Source: 3-1-20CM-4-69-9 sp963833655 (GTDB lineage: Bacteria > Actinomycetota > Thermoleophilia > Gaiellales > Gaiellaceae). From it: DNA of 64,000 nucleotides. The notes beneath the pieces were generated by a model that saw only the letters and a program-made list of their open reading frames with translations, was not told where the DNA came from and did not search any database. The position numbers were made by a program, and so were the translations under genes. How positions within the stretch are numbered: the stretch's first letter is position 1; each line of letters begins with the position of its first letter. Shown here piece by piece: positions 8,689 to 16,271 of this stretch. The stretch lies in the NCBI GenBank assembly GCA_963833655.1, contig CAWHYL010000004.1, positions 124,001-188,000 on the forward strand. Reading direction: 5' to 3'.

Positions 8689-9600
8689 TTGTCGACGACC
8701 GAGGTCACCTTTCCGCTTGCTCCCCGCCGGCGGTTCGCGGGGCTTCCGTTCGGCGTGATGACGAGCGTTCGTCGCGGGATGGGCTCCGATGTCGCCGGCT
8801 CGCGCCCGTACCGCCCCGGTGACGATGCGCGCTCGATCGACTGGGCGGCGTCCGCACGACTTTCGTCCGCGCACGGCGCCGACGAGTTCATCGTGCGCGA
8901 GTACCTGGCGGAGGAGGCGCCGCGCGTCGTGGTGCTCAGCGACCGGCGGCCGGCGATGTCGCTCTTCCCGCGGCCGCTGCCCTGGCTGGACAAGCCGGAA
9001 GCGATGCGGCAGGCCGGCGGTCTCATCGTCGAGGCCACGCTCGCTGCGCGCGGGTTTTTCGGGTACCTCGACCTCGGCGGCGAGGAGGAGGAGTGGGTGC
9101 CGCCGCGCACCCACCACGACCTGCCGGCGCCCGCGATGGGAGGCTCGTTCGACGCGGACGAGGACAACCTCGCGCACGCGTTCAAGTTCCTGGCAGAGAC
9201 GCAGCCGGTGCTCCCGCCCGGGACGTTCGTGTTCGTCCTCTCGGACTTCCTCATGCCGTTCGACGACGAGGCATGGGTCGCGGCGATCGAGCGGCGCTGG
9301 GACATCGTCCCGGTCGTCATCCAGGATCCCGTGTGGGAGCGCAGCTTCCCGGACGTGGGCGGCGTCGTTCTGCCGTTTCTCGACCACACGAGCGGCCGCT
9401 TCGTGACGGTGCGCCTCACCGAACGCGAGGCCGCGTCGATGCGCGACGAGAACGAGCGGCGCGCCGCCGAGCTGCTGGCGCGCTTCCGCACCTTCGACCT
9501 CGGCCCCGTGCTCGTCACGACCTCGGACCGCACCAACATCTTCCACGCATTCCTCGAGTGGGCCGACGAGCGCATCGTCTCGCGGGGGCAGTGGTGGTGA
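8689..9600 (+). CDS. DUF58 domain-containing protein
   Basis: A 303-residue protein starting at TTG, four bases after the MoxR stop. The N-terminal block contains the DUF58 hallmark G-S-R-P-Y-R-P-G-D-D-A-R-S-I-D-W-A-A, followed by a VWA-like fold (VVVLSDRR, FVFVLSDFL). DUF58 proteins almost always accompany MoxR ATPases and are thought to act with them at the membrane; no membrane segment is seen here. Its function is unknown beyond this association. The stop overlaps the next start as GTGA. Confidence 0.82.
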   Translation: MSTTEVTFPLAPRRRFAGLPFGVMTSVRRGMGSDVAGSRPYRPGDDARSIDWAASARLSSAHGADEFIVREYLAEEAPRVVVLSDRRPAMSLFPRPLPWLDKPEAMRQAGGLIVEATLAARGFFGYLDLGGEEEEWVPPRTHHDLPAPAMGGSFDADEDNLAHAFKFLAETQPVLPPGTFVFVLSDFLMPFDDEAWVAAIERRWDIVPVVIQDPVWERSFPDVGGVVLPFLDHTSGRFVTVRLTEREAASMRDENERRAAELLARFRTFDLGPVLVTTSDRTNIFHAFLEWADERIVSRGQWW

Positions 9601-10508
9601 CGCGCCGGCGCCTGCTGATCGCCGCCGGCGTCGTCGGCGCGATCGTTGCCGCGGTGCTGCTGGCCACGCTGCTCACCGGCGGCTCGCACGCCGTCGTCCC
9701 GGCGCAGCCGGTTGAGGGCAGCACGCAGATGTCACGGTCGGCGACGCTCTTCGGCGACAGCGTCCGCGCGTCCGTCCAGGTAATCGTCGACCGCAAGCGC
9801 GTCGACCCGTCGCGCATCGGCTTCAACGCGCACTTCGAGCCGTTCGTCAGCATCGGCGCCCCGATGGTCGAGCGACAGGACACCGGGCAGGTCAGCCGCC
9901 TGGTCTACACGGCGAACCTGATCTGTCTGACGAACCTCTGCCTCTCGAAGGACGAGCCGGCGCCCGTGCACGTCCAGTTCCCGCCGGCGCAGGTCTTCTT
10001 CACGTCGAGGAGCGGTGCCCGGACGACGCTCCGGCTGCCGTGGCAGGCGACGACGATCGGCCCGCGGACCACGGTAAACGACCTCAACGGCGCCGACCCG
10101 TTCGAGCAGCCGAGCTGGCGCGCGACCACGGATCCGCTACCGGTGTCGTACGCGCACTCGCCGCACGCGCTGCGTCTCGTTCTGTTCATCGCGAGCGGGC
10201 TCCTGTTTGCCCTCGCGCTTTTCGCGCTCATCCGGTTCGTGCTAACGGGCAAGCTGCGCCTGCGCGTGCTCAGCCCGCTCGAGCGTGCGGTCGTCCTCGT
10301 GGAGCGTGCGCCGCCGGAGTCCCCCGAGAAGCGCAAGGCGCTGGAGTTGCTGTCCCACGAGCTCTCGCGCAGCGGCGAGCCGGAGCTCGCGCTCGTCGCG
10401 AAGCAGCTCGCCTGGGCAGAACCGACGCCGCTGCCGACGCTCACGCAGCCGCTGACGCTCGACGTCCGCCGCGTCATCGAACAGAGGTCGAATGGACACG
10501 CTGCGTAG
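9597..10508 (+). CDS. Membrane protein of the MoxR operon (BatD-like position)
   Basis: About 303 residues. GTG at 9597 was chosen because it overlaps the upstream stop by four bases. An N-terminal membrane anchor (residues about 8-26) is followed by a roughly 175-residue beta-rich outer region with a paired-cysteine stretch (LICLTNLC), a second membrane helix (around 205-230), and a cytoplasmic alpha-helical tail rich in Arg and Glu. I do not recognise a named domain. Position and architecture resemble BatD-type or DUF4381-type partners in MoxR/VWA operons. It probably displays an extracytoplasmic domain in the same complex as the two VWA proteins. Confidence 0.7.
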   Translation: MTRRRLLIAAGVVGAIVAAVLLATLLTGGSHAVVPAQPVEGSTQMSRSATLFGDSVRASVQVIVDRKRVDPSRIGFNAHFEPFVSIGAPMVERQDTGQVSRLVYTANLICLTNLCLSKDEPAPVHVQFPPAQVFFTSRSGARTTLRLPWQATTIGPRTTVNDLNGADPFEQPSWRATTDPLPVSYAHSPHALRLVLFIASGLLFALALFALIRFVLTGKLRLRVLSPLERAVVLVERAPPESPEKRKALELLSHELSRSGEPELALVAKQLAWAEPTPLPTLTQPLTLDVRRVIEQRSNGHAA

Positions 10509-11355
10509 GCTCCTGACCGCCGTCCGCGGGCCGACGATCCCGATCGGGACGACGGCGACGCTCGTCCCCGCAGTGCGGCGGACGGTCCTCCTGCGGATCG
10601 TCTTTGCCGTCGTGCTCGTGGGGCTCGTTGTCGCCGCGATCGAAACGGGCCGGAGCAAGGCCGCCGCAAACCGGGGTCTCGTCCCGGGAGGAACGGGCGG
10701 GATGCTCGCGCTCGACGTCTCGCGCAGCATCAAGCCCGAGGCCAACCGGACGATCACGAACGTCCTGCAGCAACTGATCGACGCGCACACGCGTATCGGC
10801 CTCGTCGCATTCTCCGACATCGCCTACGAGCTGCTACCGCCGGGCTCCCCCTCGGTCGAGCTCCAGCCGCTGCTCCGATACTTCGCCGCGGTGCGGCCAA
10901 AGCCCGGCCCCGACCCGTACCCGCCGAACCCCTGGACGACCAGCTTCTCGGGTGGGACGCAGATCTCGTCGGGGCTTGCAGTCGCGCATGCGGCGCTCGT
11001 GCGCGCCGGCCAGCCGAAAGGGCCGATCCTCCTCGTCAGCGACCTCGACACGGCGCCAGACGACGTACCGCGTGTGGCGCTGACGTTCAACCAGTTCCGT
11101 GGGCAGGGCGTTCCGTTCCGGATCGTCGCCGTCACGCCGCACAACGACAACCTCGATCTGTTCAAGAACCTCGCCGGCCCCGGCGCGTTCACACACCCGC
11201 TGCGCGGGTCGGGCGGCGGCGTCGGTGAGACGGCCGGCGCCGAGGGCGGGCACACCGCGTGGGTGCTCATCGTCCTGGCGCTGCTCGTGCTCGCAGGACT
11301 GGCCGCGAACGAGCACTGGAACGGGCGGCTCCCCGTTCCGAGGACGACATCATGA
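10492..11355 (+). CDS. VWA domain membrane protein (first of two)
   Basis: A 287-residue protein whose ATG overlaps the end of the preceding gene by 17 bases. One membrane helix at about residues 32-50 is followed by a von Willebrand A domain with an intact metal-binding DxSxS motif (DVSRS, residues 75-79), a GGTQISSGL second metal loop and a VSDLDTAPDD third loop; a final helix lies near residues 258-276. VWA domains bind partners through a coordinated Mg2+ or Mn2+ and are the expected clients of the MoxR ATPase. The pattern resembles BatA/BatB proteins. Confidence 0.82.
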   Translation: MDTLRRLLTAVRGPTIPIGTTATLVPAVRRTVLLRIVFAVVLVGLVVAAIETGRSKAAANRGLVPGGTGGMLALDVSRSIKPEANRTITNVLQQLIDAHTRIGLVAFSDIAYELLPPGSPSVELQPLLRYFAAVRPKPGPDPYPPNPWTTSFSGGTQISSGLAVAHAALVRAGQPKGPILLVSDLDTAPDDVPRVALTFNQFRGQGVPFRIVAVTPHNDNLDLFKNLAGPGAFTHPLRGSGGGVGETAGAEGGHTAWVLIVLALLVLAGLAANEHWNGRLPVPRTTS

Positions 11356-11975
11356 GCTGGCGCTGGCTCCTCGCGGCGATCGCCGCCGCCGCTGCGGCGG
11401 TCGTCCTGCTGCTGCTCGCCGTCGACGTCGGCCGGTGGAACACGGCGTTCGCTCGCGACGACGTGCGCTTCCGCTACGCGCCGACGCGCACGGATCTCTG
11501 GCAGCCGAACGAGCTCGTCCCGTTCCACGCCGCGAAGCGGCTCCTCGGCGTCGACGACGATCTCTTCTACCGCGAGACGCTGCGGCACTTCTACCTCGCC
11601 GAGCCGCGGGCGAACAAGTTGACCCACACGAACATCGACGCGATTCGAAGCGAAGCGACCGTCGTGCTCGCGGAGTACATCCGCGAGGGCAAGAACCAGG
11701 CACGGCGCTCGCAGGCCGCGAACCTGCTCGGGATCCTCGGCCTGGCGCTCGCCTCGACCGACGAGCCCGGCCAGCGCCTGCGCTTCCTGTTGTTCGCCTC
11801 GCGTGAGTTCCGCGGTGCGCTGACGTTCGACCAGTCGAACGAGGATGCGAAGTTCAACCTCGAGCTTGCGCTGCGCCTGTTGCGGCAGCAACCGACGAGC
11901 ACGGGCGGCGGCGCCGCGCACGGGCCTGGACGCGGCGGGGGCGCCGCGCTGGCGAAGCCCGGCACCGGCTATTAG
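11352..11975 (+). CDS. TPR-like single-span membrane protein (BatC-like position)
   Basis: About 207 residues, starting at an ATG that overlaps the previous stop (ATGA). There is a strong N-terminal membrane helix (residues 4-24), then an all-helical region. Near residues 145-180 the pattern F-R-G-A-L-T-F-D-Q-S-N-E-D-A-K-F-N-L-E is what tetratricopeptide segments of Bat/VWA operon proteins look like. The tail is Gly/Ala-rich and disordered. It sits between two VWA genes, where BatC-type TPR proteins often lie. It may be a scaffold; no catalytic residues are evident. Confidence 0.65.
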   Translation: MSWRWLLAAIAAAAAAVVLLLLAVDVGRWNTAFARDDVRFRYAPTRTDLWQPNELVPFHAAKRLLGVDDDLFYRETLRHFYLAEPRANKLTHTNIDAIRSEATVVLAEYIREGKNQARRSQAANLLGILGLALASTDEPGQRLRFLLFASREFRGALTFDQSNEDAKFNLELALRLLRQQPTSTGGGAAHGPGRGGGAALAKPGTGY

Positions 11976-11983
11976 GTGCGCCG

Positions 11984-12937
11984 ATGAGCTTCCTGTCGCC
12001 GTGGGGCGCCTGGGTCGCCGTCGCCGTGCTCCTCCCGCTCGCGGCATTTGCGTTGCTCGAGGGGCGGGCGCGCCGAGTGTCCGGCCGCATCGGCCTGACG
12101 CCGCCGCCTCTGCGGACGCGGCTCGGGATTCCGATCGCGATCTGCGTCGTCGCAGCGCTGCTCGCGCTCGCCGCGGCGCAGCCGGTGATCTCGGGAACGC
12201 GGAGCCACAGCGGGCGCTCGGATGCGCAGGTCTACGTTCTCTTCGACGTCTCGCGCTCGATGCTCGCGCGCAGCAGCGCCGGTGCGCCCGACCGGCTCGA
12301 GCGTGCGAAGCAGCTCGCGCTGGAGCTACGCCACGGCGTTCCCGACGTGCCGTTCGGCGTCGCGTCGCTGACCGACCGCGTGCTGCCGCACCTCTTTCCG
12401 ACACTCGATCCGAACGTGTTCGAGTCGGTACTGCGCGACGCGGTCGGAATCGAGCGCCCGCCTCCCGACGGCACCAACGACATCGCAACGGACTTCAGCA
12501 CGATCGGCGACACCGGGACGAACAACTACTACGGCCCGAATGTCGCGAAGCGCGTGCTCGTCGTCTTCAGCGACGGAGAGAGCAACTACTTCGACGACAA
12601 CGTCCTGCACCAGGACTTCCAGAAGGGGAACGTGCATGTCCTCGTCGTCCACCTCTGGAACCCGGACGAGAAGATCTACCTGACGAAGAATCACGTCGAT
12701 CCCGGCTACCGCCCCGACCCGCAGTCCAACGAGGAAGCGCAGCGGCTCGCAGCCGCGGGTGACGGCGACGTGCTCGGCGGCGATCCCTCACAGCTGATCT
12801 CCCAGACGAAAGCGTTCGTGGGCACCGGCCCGCACACGACCCTTCGCGAGCAGCACACCCGCATCTCGCTCGGGCCCTATGTCGCGCTCATGGCGCTCTT
12901 GCCTCTTGGCTTCGTGCTGCTGCGCAGGAACGTCTGA
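11984..12937 (+). CDS. VWA domain membrane protein (second of two)
   Basis: A 317-residue BatA/BatB-type protein. Two membrane helices at residues about 8-26 and 50-68 precede a VWA domain with metal motif DVSRS at residues 88-92 and a VVFSDGES loop; a C-terminal helix (about 293-312) closes it, giving the usual membrane-embedded VWA layout. It is the last gene of the MoxR operon, eight bases after the preceding gene. It should be surface-exposed, with the VWA domain in the periplasm-like space or cytoplasm depending on topology. The substrate is unknown. Confidence 0.82.
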   Translation: MSFLSPWGAWVAVAVLLPLAAFALLEGRARRVSGRIGLTPPPLRTRLGIPIAICVVAALLALAAAQPVISGTRSHSGRSDAQVYVLFDVSRSMLARSSAGAPDRLERAKQLALELRHGVPDVPFGVASLTDRVLPHLFPTLDPNVFESVLRDAVGIERPPPDGTNDIATDFSTIGDTGTNNYYGPNVAKRVLVVFSDGESNYFDDNVLHQDFQKGNVHVLVVHLWNPDEKIYLTKNHVDPGYRPDPQSNEEAQRLAAAGDGDVLGGDPSQLISQTKAFVGTGPHTTLREQHTRISLGPYVALMALLPLGFVLLRRNV

Positions 12938-12949
12938 GTTTGGTCGCGC

Positions 12950-12982
12950 CTACAAAACCGAACGGCTAGGGTCAGACCCCTG
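12950..12982 (+). repeat. Dispersed terminator-like repeat, copy 2
   Basis: Same orientation as copy 1: an A4 run (12954-12957), then a GCTAGGGTCAGACCCCTG core. The second GC arm is missing, leaving the small dyad GGGTC/GACCC. On the minus strand the dyad is followed by TTTT, so it can end transcription of the subtilase gene, whose TGA stop (12974-12972) lies inside the dyad. It separates two convergent genes, as the other copies do. Confidence 0.65.
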
Positions 12983-15900
12983 AAGAGACGCCTAGCGTCA
13001 TCGACCCGGTGGCGGTGCCCTGCGGGTCGATGACGATGGTGTACGTCCCGTCCACGGGCGTCGTCGTCGTGACCGTCTTCGGGAACGCGCCGACGAGCGT
13101 GTTGGAGACGAGTTGCGTCCCGTCGGGTTTGAAGACGGACACGAATGAGATCGAGATCGTGATGTTCGTGAGCGCGATGCTCACTGTCTGGCCCGCGTGG
13201 CCGGCGAACGTCACCCGGCCGTTCTGGCCGGGGGTCGTGATCGAGATCGCCTGCGCCGGGCCGCCGACGGTGAGCGCTGCCGACGCGTCGGCCGGCACGT
13301 CGTAGAGCGAGGCCATCGCGAAGCCGGTGGCGTCCTGGTACGGATCGACTGTCAACGTGTACGTGCCGGTCGCCGGGAGCGTGCGTGCGTCGACGAACGT
13401 TTGGAAGCTCGAGAAGAGTGTGTTGCTCACGACCTGGACTCCGTTCGGACCGGTGATCGAGACGTAGCCCATCGACATCGTCGACGGCCCGATCTTCAGG
13501 CTGATGCGCTGGCCGGCGGTGCCGTTGAACGTGTAGCTCGCGTTCTGGCCGGGCGCCGAGATGCTCGCGACGAAACTGCTGCCGGGCGTGATCGTTCCGC
13601 TGACATCCGGCGGGACGTTGTATAGCGTGAAGGTCGCCGTGCCCGTCGTCGTGTTCGGCGGGTCGATCGTGATCGAGTAGGTGCCCGTGCTCGGCAGCGT
13701 CCGGGTGTCGACGAAGCCGCCGCCGGTCCCGAAGAGGACGCTGCCGCCGACGGCGTTCCCGTTCGGGTCGAGCAGCTGGGCGGTCGCGGAGGAATACGTG
13801 ACGTTCGAGATCTTCAGGCTGACACGCTGCCCCGCCGTCCCGGCGAACGACAACCGTCCGTTCTGTCCGGGGACGGTCGTGGTCACGGCGACGGGAGCGC
13901 CACCGGGCGTGATCGGGCCGCCCGCGTCCGGCGGCACGTCGTACACCTGCACCGTCGCAGTGCCGGTCGACGAGCCGTTCGGGTCGATCAGGATCGTGTA
14001 TGTGCCGGCGCCGGGGAGGCTCGTCGTGTCGATGAAGGTGGTGCCGGGCCCGATGAAGCGGTTGTTGCCGAGGGTGCTCCCGTCGGGCTTGAGGATCGAC
14101 AGCTGCGCGAACGAGAAGGTCGCATTCGAGATCTGCACGCTGATCCGCTGGTTGGCCGAGCCGTTGAACGCGATGCGCGCGTTCTGCCCCGGCGTCGTCG
14201 TCGACACCGACACCGGGCTCCCGCCCGGCGTTGCCGTCGCCGTCACGTCGGGCGGTACGTCGAAGAGCTGCACGGTCATCGAGCCGGTGGAGCTCGCGAG
14301 CGGAGCGACGTTGACGGTGTAGGCGCCGGTCACCGGGAGCGTCGTCGCGTCGACGATGCCGCCGCCCGTCCCGATGTACGTGCTCGAGAGCGATGCGCCG
14401 CTCGGCGACACGATCGAGACCTGTGAGATCAGGATCGAGACGTTCGTCAGCGCGACGCTGACCCGCTCGCCGGCCGTGCCGTTGAACTTGAGCGGAATCG
14501 ACTCGCCGGTGGCCGACGTCACCGTCACCGGCGGACCACCCGGTGTGATCGAGAGCGACGAGCGTGCGCTACCGGTGATGGTTCGCGTCGTCGACGTCGT
14601 CCCGTTGCTCGCGGTCACGGAGATCGTGATCGCGCCGCCCGCCGTCGGCGTGAACGTCCCGGTGTAGACGCCGTCGCCGCGAGCCGCCAGGGTGATCGCG
14701 CTCCCGTTGCCGGTCGCCGTCACGGTGACGCCGCTCGGGTCGGCGCAATTCGAGGCCAGCGCCGTGAACGGCACGGGAGCGCCGACGTCGGTCTGGAAGC
14801 CGGGGCCAGGCGAGTCGATCCAAACCTGCGGCGTCGAGTGGCAGGCGACGGCGTTGCCCACATTCAACCGTCCGCCGCTGCTCGTGGTCGTCGCGAGAGA
14901 CGACTTCGGGTCAACGGTGCCGAGCAGCAGCGCCTTCAGCCCCACCGCGCTCGCGGAAGGGAAAGCCGCCTTGGCGAGCGCCGCCGCACCCGAGACATGG
15001 GGCGTTGCCATCGACGTGCCGCTCTCGTACTGATAGCCGCCGCCCGCCCACGTCGAATAGATGTCGACGCCGGGCGCCCCGAGGTCGACCGACCGCCGGC
15101 CGGTGTTCGAGAAGAACGCACGGTTGTCGGTGCTGTCGGTTGCCGCGACCGCGACGACGTTCGGCGTGTCGTACGACGCCGGGTACGTCGGCGTCGAGTC
15201 GTTGTCGGTGCCGTTGTTGCCGGCGGCCGCTACGAACAGCGCATTGTGCCCGTCGGCGACCTTGATCGCGTCGGCGAGGGCCTGGGAGTAATCGGTGCTC
15301 GCCCATGAGTTGTTCATGACGTCGGCGCCGTTCTGCGCTGCATACAGGACGGCGCTCACAGCGTTGGCGTCGGTTCCCGATCCCTGCGCATTCAGGAACT
15401 TCACGGGCATGATCCGGACGTTCCAGTTCACGCCCGCGACGCCGGTTCCGTTGTTGCCGGCCGCGCCGATCGTGCCAGCGACGTGGGTGCCGTGACCGTG
15501 GTCGTCCGTCGGGTTGTTGTCGTTGTTCGCGAAGTCCCAGCCGTGCCAGTCGTCGACGAAGCCGTTGTGGTCGTTGTCGATGCCGTCGTTGCGGCAGCCG
15601 GTGCAGTTCTCGCCCGGGTTGATCCAGATCTGCGAGGCGAGGTCGGGATGCGACCAGTCGACGCCCGTGTCGATGACCGCGACGGTCACATTCGGGCTAC
15701 CGGTCGTGACGTTCCACGCCTCGGGTGCGTCGATGTCGGCATCGGGCGTTCCGGGCGCGCCGTTGATCGTCTGGCCGGTGTTGTTCAGGCCCCACGTGTT
15801 GCCGAACGACGGGTCGTTCGGAAGCATGTCGGCGGTGATCACGAAGTTCGGCTCGGCGTATCTGACGCGCGGGTCCTGCTCGAGCTTCGCGATCGTCGCG

Positions 15901-16157
15901 GGCACGTCACCGCTCGCCGTGTGCGCGAGCGAGCCGTGGATCTTCGTCCAGCTCTTCTTCTCGTCGAGGCCCGCGTCCTTGAGGATCTTCTGTTGCTCAC
16001 CCGGCGAGACGTCGTTCTGGAAGCCGACGAGCACGTCTCCGGGCACGGTCTGGGCGGCGGGCTTCTTCGCGGGAGCCGCGTGCGAGGCCGGACCGCCGAG
16101 CGCGAGTACGCCGGCCAGGGCGGCGAGGAGAAGTGGTATGCGACGGGCGCGGTCCAT
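12972..16157 (-). CDS. Secreted subtilisin-like serine protease (S8) with five C-terminal repeats
   Basis: A 1061-residue exported protease. A signal peptide (about 1-27) precedes an I9-like propeptide ending VRYAEPN near residue 104, then an S8 catalytic domain with D163 (VIDTGVD), H222 (HGTHVAG) and S382 (SGTSMATPH), including a calcium-loop-like N-D-G-I-D-N-D-H-N-G-F-V-D-D segment. From about residue 535 to the end are five tandem beta-sandwich repeats of about 106 residues, each with PGQN...FNGTAGQR...LP.TGTYT..IDP and, except the last, DVP-D. These resemble pre-peptidase C-terminal (PPC-like) or adhesion domains. It probably degrades extracellular protein. The last repeat is cut short and ends in the inserted repeat. 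Confidence 0.9.
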   Translation of the reverse strand: MDRARRIPLLLAALAGVLALGGPASHAAPAKKPAAQTVPGDVLVGFQNDVSPGEQQKILKDAGLDEKKSWTKIHGSLAHTASGDVPATIAKLEQDPRVRYAEPNFVITADMLPNDPSFGNTWGLNNTGQTINGAPGTPDADIDAPEAWNVTTGSPNVTVAVIDTGVDWSHPDLASQIWINPGENCTGCRNDGIDNDHNGFVDDWHGWDFANNDNNPTDDHGHGTHVAGTIGAAGNNGTGVAGVNWNVRIMPVKFLNAQGSGTDANAVSAVLYAAQNGADVMNNSWASTDYSQALADAIKVADGHNALFVAAAGNNGTDNDSTPTYPASYDTPNVVAVAATDSTDNRAFFSNTGRRSVDLGAPGVDIYSTWAGGGYQYESGTSMATPHVSGAAALAKAAFPSASAVGLKALLLGTVDPKSSLATTTSSGGRLNVGNAVACHSTPQVWIDSPGPGFQTDVGAPVPFTALASNCADPSGVTVTATGNGSAITLAARGDGVYTGTFTPTAGGAITISVTASNGTTSTTRTITGSARSSLSITPGGPPVTVTSATGESIPLKFNGTAGERVSVALTNVSILISQVSIVSPSGASLSSTYIGTGGGIVDATTLPVTGAYTVNVAPLASSTGSMTVQLFDVPPDVTATATPGGSPVSVSTTTPGQNARIAFNGSANQRISVQISNATFSFAQLSILKPDGSTLGNNRFIGPGTTFIDTTSLPGAGTYTILIDPNGSSTGTATVQVYDVPPDAGGPITPGGAPVAVTTTVPGQNGRLSFAGTAGQRVSLKISNVTYSSATAQLLDPNGNAVGGSVLFGTGGGFVDTRTLPSTGTYSITIDPPNTTTGTATFTLYNVPPDVSGTITPGSSFVASISAPGQNASYTFNGTAGQRISLKIGPSTMSMGYVSITGPNGVQVVSNTLFSSFQTFVDARTLPATGTYTLTVDPYQDATGFAMASLYDVPADASAALTVGGPAQAISITTPGQNGRVTFAGHAGQTVSIALTNITISISFVSVFKPDGTQLVSNTLVGAFPKTVTTTTPVDGTYTIVIDPQGTATGSMTLGVSSGV

Positions 16158-16271
16158 GGTGTGCCAAAGGGGGGTCGGGCCGCATTCCGGCTGCTGAACC
16201 CAGCCTAGGTCGATGCGTCACCTGGGGCCACGCCAGATCGAGGGATTCTGACGGCTACGATTCCGCGTTCT

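Noticed and set aside
7609..9546. A 645-residue minus-strand frame opposite the MoxR and DUF58 genes
   Set aside because: Antisense shadow with no recognisable domain; MoxR and DUF58 are clear on the plus strand.
12972..14560. CRISPR-like or DNA-level repeat in the protease 3' region
   Set aside because: The repetition is of protein domains of about 106 residues with diverged DNA, not short identical repeats with spacers.
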